This document shows, piece by piece, positions 23,217 to 33,500 of a DNA stretch of 64,000 bases. Where the stretch lies: contig BRXU01000009.1 of assembly GCA_030267565.1 (NCBI GenBank), forward strand, positions 3,274,501 through 3,338,500. The letters run 5' to 3'. The notes under the pieces were generated by a model, which was not told the origin of the DNA, made no database searches, and saw nothing but the letters and a program-made list of their open reading frames with translations. A program made the position numbers and the translations under genes. How positions within the stretch are numbered: the first letter of the stretch is position 1; every line of letters starts with the position of its first letter. The stretch comes from Pleodorina starrii. Lineage: Eukaryota > Chlorophyta > Chlorophyceae > Chlamydomonadales > Volvocaceae.

Positions 23217-26200
23217 TCAGCGCTTGTCGTACCTGCGATCGCGCCAGTGCTCGGACGGCTTCCACAAGCGAGACACCAGCGGCGTGGCGTCCGGCGGGGA
23301 GTAGGCGCGCTTCTGGGGTTCGTGCCAGCACGGCACCTGTCGTACTTGCAGGCCGATCACGCCCCACTTATTCTCCGCTAACTGTCGCCCGCCGCCACAC
23401 GTACGCGATTCGCCCGATGGGGGGCAGCAAATGGCAGCACCCGCCGCGCAACGCCACAGGAACGGCGGGGGCGGGCGGGGACGACAGGCAGCGCGGAGGG
23501 AAGGTGAGCGGGTTCCTACAATTTGCACTGGATGAGAAAATACAACATTACAGTATTTAATCAGTAAGTATGAAGATGCCATTGATGCCGTACCATCGTA
23601 TTTCGTAGGTGCTCATATTTCCTACCTTTTCAAATGCCCAGACGGACAGATCCACGTGGTACATGTCGCCGCAGCACTGTCGGGAAGGAGCGCCACAGCA
23701 CAGCATAACGTCGGGGAGCTTAGGGGGTGGGTGGGACTTAGGAGGGGAAGAAGATGAGAGAGTTAGGGAGGTCGACGGGGGGGCCGGGGTCCAGGATGGG
23801 GTCCGCAACCTTTTCGTCGCTACGCCCGCGGTACGCATTACGTGATGCACCGCACCGCATGGTGCGGTCTTTCTGCTGCGTCCGGCTGCGAACCGGTAAA
23901 GCGGGGTAAAGTGGGGTAAGGCGGGGCCCCTGCCCCCCTGCCCCGCTCGCAACAACCCCAACCAGCCCCTCCCGAGTCCCCCACCCGGACCCCTCCCCCC
24001 CGGGCTCACCCAGCGTGAGTTGCTGTATTGGTTGCCTGTCGGAGGGAGGTCGGTGGAGGGGGAGGAAGGGAAGCGGAGGAAAGAAAGGGATCAATGCAGT
24101 GAGCGAAGGGGAGCGAAGGAGAGCGAAGCGACGATCTGCCGGAGAGCGGAGCGAGCGGAATGGTGGGAGAGGAAGAGCTTCAAGGTTACCGTAGGCTGGG
24201 GGGAATGCGTGTGTGTGTGTGACCAGCATGCCAGCTCACACTCCCGTCCTGGCCATGCCGTACATGTCCGTACCGGTACATGCCGTTCGTGCCGGCCGTA
24301 CCTGGGTAGTGGCAGGGGCAGCTGTCCGTCACCTGCAAGCCAGGTAAGGTTCGAACAGGGGACGCGGGAGGGGAGGGGAAGGTGGGGTGTTATACACGAC
24401 GCGGTGCTGGTGACCTGTTTGATTACCCGCCCCAGAAGACATTGAAACAAAAAAGTCCCCGCCGCCCGATCCCAATCCCTGACCCCGAAGCGCTTTGTGC
24501 GGCCCCAGTCCGCACCGCCTATCGTGTATCGCCCCGCCTTCCCCGGTCTGGGCCACGCTTTTGACGTCCACCTGCCGGTGCTACTACAGCGCGCCAACCC
24601 AACAAAAGCTCCCCTGCACTCCGGCCCCCGCACTCCCTCCCGGTTCGCCTCTGTTTCCGCCGCGATGCTCTTCCTCCTTTGCCCCCCGCCCCGCCCCGCC
24701 CCGCTATTCGCGCCCGCCCCGGATCCATCGTCGCCGGTTCACAATCGGGTTCTCCAAAACCCCCTCCACTCACCTGCACGATAACGCTCGCCTCCGGGTC
24801 CCTGCACACGTGCTCCCGGTCCAGCTTCTGTCCGTAGCCGTCTGTGAAGGTCATGGGGTCGCATTTGACCTCCATGCAGCGCCTGAGGGGGGTACGGAGG
24901 TTGTGGGGGGTGAGGAGGTTGTGGAGGGTGAGGAGGGACAGGCGGGCAGGCACAGCACACCTTCGATCTCTGAGATCTTGCGGCACGGCACGGCAGGAGA
25001 TTTTGCGGAGTGGCACGGCAGATTGAAATGCATTGAACTGCATTGGATTGAATCGGGGCAGGACACATGTGTGTCGTACACATGCACGACCGTGGAGGAG
25101 ACCAAGCCCCAGCCCAGGCCGGGTGCTCAACATCCGTCCAGCCAAGTTGCTAGTCGCTGCGACCCGCCCTTTCCCCCGCAGCCGCCGAAGCGGTAGCCAC
25201 CCCACCAGCTACCCACCAGGCAACCCTATGCGCCCACCCACCCCACCCACCCACCCACCCACCCACTTGGGGCCCCGCAGACGCATCGCACCGGACCGAC
25301 TGCCAGTCCTAGCCTCCCCACCCAGCTCACACTCTTCAACCCTAAAACTCCCTGAGACCCCATTCCTCACAAACCCTAAAACCCTAAAACCCACCCGCAC
25401 GAGCCGCTGAAGTCCTCACAGGCATCAGACAGCGCCACGATATCCCAACCGGTGGCCACGGACTTCTCCAGATATCCGTAGCCGCAGGAGCCTTCGTGGA
25501 TGGACCACCAGTCGTCGGGGCCGTCTAGGGGAGAGGTGTGGGGAGGTGTGGGGGTTCGAGAGAGAGAGAGAGAGAATTAAAGGGAGACGGGAAGATACTT
25601 GTCAAGCTGCTGTCGGGAGCGCCTTTGGACGACCCCTTGCGGCCCAGGCACAAATACGAACCCAGGCGCGCGCAACGTGGTGCGTGCGGTGCGCTGCGGC
25701 GAACTGCCGAAGCATCAATCATTGGGGCAAAGAGAGGGGGACACGTAGGAAGGGAGACCGTAGCACAAAGTGCTGCGTAGTGGCAGGTTTGTACTGATGT
25801 GGCTCAAATCGGCCGCTGGCCCGTTCGAAATCTCAGCGCAGATCATTGTGTAAACAGATAAATTAAAAAATTAAACAAATACAAATGCAAATACTTCAAA
25901 TCCAAATCAGCGTGATGCGCAAGCCCGGAAGCGCCCGGAATCGGCGTAGGGAGGAGCCCGCATGCGGCGGGCGCCGCGAGCGTTACGTCGCTCGCCAAAG
26001 GGGCGCAGCGCGTCGCGTCGGCAGTCGACCGCGCGACATAACGCTCACCGTATCGGGTCGCGCGCGCGGTTCGCCACTCGCCCAGGCTGCTGCCGACCGC
26101 AGATTTGCCCTTGTCGTGGCCCAGATTTGCGCCCGCCGCGCGCGAGATCAGGAAGGCGCAGGCCATCACCATCACCAGCAGCACCCGCAGCAGCGGCAGC

Positions 26201-26286
26201 GGTGGCGGCGGCGGGGACGCCGTGGCTCTGATGCGCTGGCGCCGGATGACCATGACGCCGCCGTCGGAGCAGGCCAGTTGAATCAT
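23217..26286 (-). CDS. Expansin-like secreted protein (double-psi beta-barrel only)
   Basis: Cell-wall-loosening family protein, secreted. Seven exons with perfect phase agreement: 26286-26049, 25524-25395, 24882-24774, 24332-24302, 24035-24010, 23676-23626, 23381-23217, giving 249 residues. The start gives a hydrophobic signal segment (LLRVLLVMVMACAFLISRAA); an alternative ATG lies at 26253. Expansin domain 1 landmarks follow in order: EWRTARATRY, IHEGSCGYGYL, TGWDIVALSDACEDF, GSCGRCMEVKCDP, VTDSCPCHYPG, CCGDMYHVDLSVWAFEK (the Asp of the family's HFD motif is kept as HVD) and KWGVIGLQVRQVPC. The chain stops ~37 residues later, so the second, carbohydrate-binding domain of plant expansins is absent. 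Exons of 31 and 26 bp are unusually small. The poor fit of volvocine walls, which are largely glycoprotein, to a cellulose-directed expansin leaves the substrate open. Confidence 0.95.
25374..25392 (+). repeat. Interstitial telomere-type repeat
   Basis: CCCTAAAACCCTAAAACCC, two and a half copies of the green-algal telomere unit, immediately inside the donor end of expansin intron 2 (minus strand reads GTGGGTTTTAGGG). Confidence 0.75.
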
Positions 26287-29200
26287 GTTGTGGCTGCGTG
26301 GGTATGAATTAATGCAGTAAATCACGGCGGAAGCCTGGAGAGGCTGCGGAGGCTGCTGGGGCCTAGGGCTGACCCTAGGGCGGTGGTGGTGGGGCCAATC
26401 GCTCCTGATTCGAGCAGAAAGCTGCGATTTGGCACGCAAGGTGCAAATGTCTTCAAATGCACAACCACACTGAGCCGCCAGGCGCCGCAATGGGCTTGGC
26501 TGCCGCGGGATTGCGGGGGCGGCGGAGGCGGAGGCGGAGGCTTTCAGCCGGGCTGTTGGCGTCTGGGCCCGGCGCGCTGGGACTGCAGCGCGTGCGCGAG
26601 CAGGGCGTCAATCTGCCGGAGGGAAATCGAGTGCCCCGTTTTTGAGCGTTTGTGTGGAAAGGTAGGCGCCAGCGGCGATGTGAGACGCGGGAGAGCTGCG
26701 TGGCCGTCAGGAGGCGCGCACAAGGCTTGCGCTGCGCTCGTTTGCCAAGGGTGTAAACAATGGAGGCGTCTATATGTTGGGGGATGTTGCAAGCGCAATG
26801 CGTGAGAATGGGCGTTGCGACCATGAAGTTGTTGATGGGTCCTGGGGCCCGTTCAAATCCCGGCGCGAATTGCCGCATGGAGAGTGTCGTACGGCAGGTC
26901 GGCGGCGATGGATCGTGCGGCGGCCGGCGCAGCTTCTGGCGGCTGGCAGTCCAGGTCGATCGAAAGGCCCCCTTGGACGGCTTGGCGGGGGCGCGCTTTT
27001 CGCTGCGCTTTTCCAGCTTCACACCAGGAACGGGCAAAGGAGGAGATGCTTTTTTGAGCGCCCCAAACCTCCAGCGGCGGTGCGCATTCGCGTCCGACCA
27101 GAGCAAGGGCTTCCAGAAGGATCTCTGCATCGCGTTTGTACCGATAATTTGACTTGATCTAGCAGCGCTGTGGTAAGCTGGTAACAGGGATGATTGCATT
27201 AGGTGCGGTGTCATGCAGTTCATTTAGCGGGCGTTCATGCCAACGGAATTTGCGTGCTCGACCAGGGCTTCCTGATTCTCGCTTGGGCGAGACCAGGAGC
27301 GTCCTCACGAGGATGATCTGTAAAGCGATTTATTACATTTTGGGTGCACAAAGAGCTAACACACCGACTCGGCAGCGAGGTCGAGCAAAGGACAGCAAAA
27401 CGCACAGCCGGGAGGACTCGAATCAGTGAGCTCGGCGCTCAACTGTTAGCGAACGCCCCAAACAACCGAGTGCCCGTTCATGCGCTGGCATAATCCTTCA
27501 TCCATGACATACGTTTTTGCCGCGATTTGCTTGACGCCCCGAGCACCATCCACGCTCTTGTCCTGCCCGAGCATGCATAGATCTAAATACGTGCGTTTCG
27601 ATGTGCTGTCAACTGGCCAGAAGCGCCCCGCTCCCCAAGACTGGTGTGCGCGCGTGCCGTTATATCGAAGGGCGAAAGGCTTTATCGGCGCGAGGAGCTC
27701 CGCTGCGCTCCGCTCCGTCTCCTGTAGGTGCTGCAGCGCGCCCGGGGCGTCGCCGGCTCGGAAGGTTTCGGAACACACACACGTGACTGCATCGATTTAC
27801 AGCGGACCCAGCAAACCCGCCGTCAGGCTGCACACAGCACCCTTTCGCGCCCCACCCCACACCGGACGGACATAACCGCACGCTGCCATAAATGATATGA
27901 CGCCAGGGGTGGCAATCGCCCGCGGCACACGGTACCATGCATCACCTCCGCCCTCCACCGCCGCCCGCGCTTCACAGCCTCCCGCCTAGGCGCCCCGCCA
28001 GCACCCAGGCCAACAGCGCCCAGGCATCCGCCGGCGCGACACCTCTACACATGTGGCTCTACACATGTGGCTCTACACATGTGGCTCTACACATGTGGCT
28101 CTACACATGTGGCTCTACACATGTGGCTCTACACATGTGGCTCTACACATGTGGCTCTACACATGTGGCTCTAGACCAGTCCGGACTCTTCCGACCCTTC
28201 GGAGGTCATCCGGGTGGAGCCCGCTGCGAAAGCAACATCAGAGACAAAGAAACCCAACCCAATGGGAGAAGGCGGCAGGGCAGCGAGGACAGGAGGGACA
28301 GATCACAGATCACAGATCAAAGAACCAGACGAGGCAAAGCAGGCGGGGCACTGCCCAAACTCGCCGGGGAAGCGAACGCCCCTTCCCTCCTGGGGTGATG
28401 GGCCCAAGGGGCACGACTCCGAGCCCACTCACTGACTGGCTCAGCAGGTCGAGCACGCGCCGTCGTCGTCGTCGTCCAGCAGGCAGAGACTGACCGGGGA
28501 GGAGGTGGGTCGCAGGCCGCCTCGCGCGGTGGTTGCCCTTCGCTGCGCTGCTGTGGGGCAGAACGCGGCAGACCCCGCCCTGCTGGTGGTGGGCGCAGCC
28601 GCTGCATACCGTTAGCACCGCGACCGTGAGCTGTCCTTCCTGAACCGCCGCCTCGCCGCCCCGACATTCGCGACCCCACCGCCCTCGCCCTGCCTGCCCA
28701 GCACAGCCCTGGGTGGGTGGGTGGGTGGGCAGTAGGCCGTGCGCTGCACTGCGCAACGCTGCGCAGCGGGGCAGTCAAGAGGAGGCACAGCCAGCGGCCG
28801 CCGTTGCTGGTCCCGGGACAACACCGCAGCTTCATACGCGCAGCCGCATCGCGCGGATGAACGGCGCTTTCAGGGGCGTCGCGTGCAGCGCTTGTGTGTA
28901 TGTTTGTGTGTGCATATGTGTGTATTCTCCCGAGGCAGGTCAAACATCATGCACCTTATGGATGGAGAGGGACCAGTGGGCGCGTGCTCCCGCAGGTAAA
29001 AGCACACGCAGCGCCTTTCCTCATCGTCGCTGGTGGGATAAACCGCTCGATGGGAGTTCGGGAAGGCGGCGCCAGACAGGAGACAGCTGCAGCCCAACGT
29101 CGTCCCCGTGTCTCACTGTGCAGCACCGCCCAATGCCGCTGTCAGGTGTCAAAAAAAACAGCGCCCGAGGTACCCATCACCGCAGCGCGCCTTTCAACCC

Positions 29201-29391
29201 TCTCGGGTAGCAGGCTAGGAACCCTCGCCTTTGCCATTACCCTCCTCTGCGACCCCGAAAGTGTGGCATGTGCTCACTCCGCCTGTCATTCTGGCTGCCT
29301 GACTGGGAAACCGGCCAGGTGTTTCTATCCAATTTGGCGGCGCTGTCAGCGCCCGGGGCCTTCCACCGCCCGCCCGCCCTGCTCGCGCTGA
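26287..29391. other. Intergenic, no gene recognised
   Basis: Three kilobases upstream of the expansin-like gene and up to the mobile DNA. A 256-codon minus-strand frame at 26453-27223 has no recognisable motif and an unstructured composition. A 14-bp tandem array lies at 28043-28168. The last four bases, CTGA, recur just beyond the mobile element at 36762. Confidence 0.4.
28043..28168 (+). repeat. Tandem repeat, 14-bp unit, nine copies
   Basis: Nine perfect copies of CTCTACACATGTGG. Because 14 is not a multiple of three, the array is read in all three frames in turn, giving a 14-residue periodic peptide if translated. Each unit carries the palindrome ACATGT. Confidence 0.95.
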
Positions 29392-30414
29392 TGTCACGCC
29401 ATATCGTGTGATTGCCATAGAACGTGGAGATGCTGAGAACAGTTGCCTAATTAGTAAGAACCGTTGTCGGTTAGTTAGGAGCCGTTGGGTGTGGCACCTT
29501 CGGATCAGCTTCCGTGCACCGTTTCCGTGCGACGACAGAGTCGTCGACACTTTGTTGTTATTACATTTATTTGTTGGCATTATACGGGGCACCGACTGAG
29601 CAAGAAGCAATGCAGTGCGGGTTCCCCTGGAGGTACGAAAAGTGCATTGCGCGGGCTTGTTATAGTCCGGCGGCCGTGCGAGACACCTTATCTGTGTCTC
29701 GCACTTTGCAGTGTTAAGACTCTAAGTAGCATACAGTCACAGATCCGCGATTGACAGACCGCGTGACGCAGTCTTTGTAAGTTCTTTCGGTGATCCGTTT
29801 CGGTAATCCGTCCTCCGAGGAGGACATCGTGCCCAGGTCGCCCTAGGAGAGAGCTGCGTAGCTCGTCTCCCGAAGGCGCGTGCTCTTCCGTCAGTGCGAG
29901 ACACAGATCCGTCGCCGGAAGAGCACGCGCCTTCGGGAGACGAGCTACGCAGCTCTCTCCTAGGGCGACCTGGGCACGATGTCCTCCTCGGAGGACGGAT
30001 TACCGAAACGGATCACCGAAAGAACTTACAAAGACTGCGTCACGCGGTCTGTCAATCGCGGATCTGTGACTGTATGCTACTTAGAGTCTTAACACTGCAA
30101 AGTGCGAGACACAGATAAGGTGTCTCGCACGGCCGCCGGACTATAACAAGCCCGCGCAATGCACTTTTCGTACCTCCAGGGGAACCCGCACTGCATTGCT
30201 TCTTGCTCAGTCGGTGCCCCGTATAATGCCAACAAATAAATGTAATAACAACAAAGTGTCGACGACTCTGTCGTCGCACGGAAACGGTGCACGGAAGCTG
30301 ATCCGAAGGTGCCACACCCAACGGCTCCTAACTAACCGACAACGGTTCTTACTAATTAGGCAACTGTTCTCAGCATCTCCACGTTCTATGGCAATCACAC
30401 GATATGGCGTGACA
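29392..30414. mobile_element. Foldback element, 499-bp inverted arms
   Basis: Arms 29392-29890 and 29916-30414 are reverse complements about a 25-base loop; translations of matching segments on the two arms are identical, so divergence is minimal. The ends read TGTCACGCCATATCG...CGATATGGCGTGACA. There is no open frame that looks like a transposase, so it would be non-autonomous. It is separated by only two bases (GC) from the terminal-inverted-repeat element to its right, whose ends begin with the same ten bases, TGTCACGCCA. Confidence 0.9.
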
Positions 30415-30416
30415 GC

Positions 30417-30467
30417 TGTCACGCCAGCTAAGGTGCCGTCGACCAGCTGATGTGGCTAACTGGCAAT
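30417..30467 (+). repeat. Left terminal inverted repeat (51 bp)
   Basis: Exact reverse complement of 36711-36761. It includes an ATG at 30450 that opens a 115-codon frame of no recognisable function. Confidence 0.95.
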
Positions 30468-30563
30468 CCCCCCCCCAGCACGAAGCCGCTGGAAGAGTGC
30501 TGGCTGCCAGGCATGTGTCGTGGCACGGCACCAAATGCTCAGTTCAGACAAACGGGATGCTCC

Positions 30564-33500
30564 TCAGAAGACGGGCATGGGTGCGATGGTGCGCTTAATG
30601 AACCCCTGGCGGCGCTTGCCGCTCGCAAGCAACACCAACCAGATGCAGGTAGCGCACGGCACTATCATCAAACGCCCATCGGCCTGCCGGGCTCGGAGCC
30701 AGCGCAGGCGCGCCTCCCCGGCGCTCCACAGATACTCACGCGGAACACGCGCCACCGCCGCCTCGCGGGCGTGCGCTGCCGCCAACTCAAGCACTGAACC
30801 TACATCAGAGACCACATTCTCCACCATCAACACACCTACATCAACCCCGTTCTCTCGCGCGCGCGCCAGCTCCCCCGCGGTTAGGGCGGCTGGGCCGGCC
30901 CCGGTTGCGCCGCGGCGCAGGACGCAGCCCTGCTGTCGTACCCATCCCGCGGTCTGCTCGCTGAGTCCCACGGGCGCGAAGACACTGAGTGCGCTGCCGA
31001 GATCCAGCACCTCGGCGAGCGCTGCGCACTCGCTGGCGGTTGCCGCCAGCTGAGCATCGATGACTACGGGCAGCGCCGGCTGCACTGCCGACGCTGCTGC
31101 TGCGGGCTCCTGGGCGCCAGGCACGACGAGACGAGGCCGCAAGTCCTTGAGACTCACGAGCTCGGACGTCTTGTCGGGATACTCTATGACAAAATGATGC
31201 ACGTTGCGTATCTTACCGGCGTACATGACCACGCCCGCCTCCGCCTTGCTGCGCGAGCGTCCACTCCGGTGCGCCCGCATGGCGAAAGCACCCTGAAGCT
31301 TAGCGAGAGAGGGCGGGGGCTGCAGCGATGAAGTGGCGCGTTGCGCGCCGCGAGCCTCCACCTGCTGCTCGGTGATACCCTTGCGTTGACAGTGGCCGCA
31401 GATCCAGGTTCCCTGGGGGACCCCTTCCAGCGGCGGCCTCAAGCAGTACGTGTGCCAACCCGTGCCGCACGAGTCGCACAGCAGCATCCACTCCTCGGAG
31501 TCGGGCATACGGCAAACCTCGCAGGCCAGGGTAAGCGGCGGCTTGGCCAACCGCGGATCAACTTGCTCGTCGGTGATGGGCAGGTGGCACGGAGCCACGT
31601 GAGTGACGTGGGCGGTCAGACGCCCGCCGCACTTGCCCTCCAGCACGACCACCCCTGAGGGGCGCGTCTCTACCACACGCAGGATCTCGGGCCGAGCGTC
31701 GGCCTCCAAGCTGCTGCGGGCGGTGGTGTTGCGGTAGTACACGTAGTCACCAATGTCGACCTTGCGCAAAGTGGGATCGAAGCCTCCGCCGCGCAGGCGT
31801 GCGTAGTGAAGGCGATCACGGTGCTGGGCCACGGAGAGGTTGCCTCCCGCAATAGCCATGTGCTTCCGAACGGCGGCTGCCCTGACCAGAACCGACCTGG
31901 CGACCTCCTCGGGGTTGTCCAGATTGAGGTCGGGGCTGAACCTGTCCTTTATTGCTGGCGGAATGACTGGGTCAACCGCATGCACGATGGTGTAAGGGCA
32001 CAGCTTGGTGGAATCCTGCACGGAGCAGTTGTAGCCAAGCATGATGGACGGCAGCTGCTCATCCCAGTTGGCGTAGCTGCCGCTGGCGTTGGCCATCTTG
32101 GTGAGCGCCTCCTTGACCGAACGAACCGCGCGCTCGCTCAGCCCGTTGGCCTGGGGGTGGTTGGCTGACGTCTGCCGGTGATCGATAAGCGCCTCTTGAA
32201 GGCAGCTGGCAAACTCACCCTTCCACTCGCTGCCCTGATCCGTACAGACCTCCGCGCACGCGCCGTAGCGGCCCAAAATGTGCTGACGAAAGGCGAAGGC
32301 TGTCTCCGTCGCATGCTTGCTAGGCAAAGGAACCAGAACCACAAACTTACTAAAATGCTCCACACACACCATGACGTAACGGCTGCCTTGGGCAGTCGTG
32401 TTGAACGGACCACAGAGATCCACGCCCCACCGGTAGAAGAGTCCGCCGATAGGCAACGGGTTGAGCACGCCGGACCGCGCAGTGAAGGTTGCCCTCACGC
32501 GACTGCACGCGGCGCAGTGCCTCACCGTCTCGGCGACGTCGTTGTTGATGCCCCGCCACCAGTAGGTATGAAGAAGAAGAGCCACGGTGCGCTTGACGCC
32601 CCAATGGCCTGACTGCTCATGCATTTTCAGCACCAGCTCACCCCGCTCGGCGGGGCGCGGAACGATGCGGGTGCGGCCGTCGAGACCCATCACGTAAAGC
32701 TGCTCACCCTGCCATCTGTACCGTTGCGAGCGTCGCTTGACGCGCTTCACCTCGGCCTCCGAGAGCCCTTGGGGCAGCTGTCCGGTCTGAAGCAGGGTAA
32801 GCAGATTCTGGTCGGCCCACGGTTCCAAGCCAGGGCCTGCATCGGCGCCGCCCTCGGGATCAAGCGCGCCCGTGGCGAAGACGACGAACTCGTTGGGCAC
32901 GGCTTGACCGCGCTGAGAAAGAGCTGAACAGAAGCTGGCGCCCGGCTGCGGGGCGCTGACGTTGACTGCAGCAATGTGCGCAGGGAGGGCGGAGGTTGCC
33001 TCCGCCGCAAGCACCCTGCCCACCGCGATGACACTAGACAAGTAACACACATCAGTTGCGCTAGCCAGCAGCGCTCGGCGCTGCTGGTCACTGACACGAG
33101 ACGACTCGGTTGAGCCCTGAAGAAATCCCAACAGCACCTCACTCTCCTCGAGCTTGAGCGAAGTGTAGACACTGGAAGCGCCATCCCTGACAGGGCAGGC
33201 TGCACTTGGCGCCGCCCCGGTTGAATCCGCTGAGACGGCGGCGTGCATGACTGCATTGACTGGCTGCCCCTGCGCCTCGGACGCATAGAAGGGCGGCCGC
33301 AGCTGCTGCTGCGCCACTGGTGCCGCTCGACCGGGCAGAAGACGTTGCTGAACGCTGGGGCCCGCTGGGCGGGTGGCGACTGACAGAGTCTCCCTCAGCA
33401 GCTCCATGTCCGTCAAGTTGCTCCAGGTCCGATACAGCTGATGGACGCCCGACCCCAGGCGGGCCGCGTCAACAAGCACGGGGTTGCCCCATGCCTCGCA

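Noticed and set aside
26453..27223. 256-codon minus-strand frame
   Set aside because: No domain, no signal peptide, composition like random GC-rich DNA; no splice partner found.
26851..27424. tRNA-like B boxes (GTTCAAATCC at 26851; GATTCGAGTC on the minus strand at 27424-27415)
   Set aside because: No matching acceptor stem, T-stem pairing or A box could be found around either site.
28053..28493. Open frame with a 14-residue repeat
   Set aside because: Periodicity comes from a 14-bp tandem DNA repeat read in three frames; there is no start context or coding signal after the array.
29408..30422. Identical short open frames on opposite strands
   Set aside because: They are mirror images within the foldback arms and show no transposase motif.
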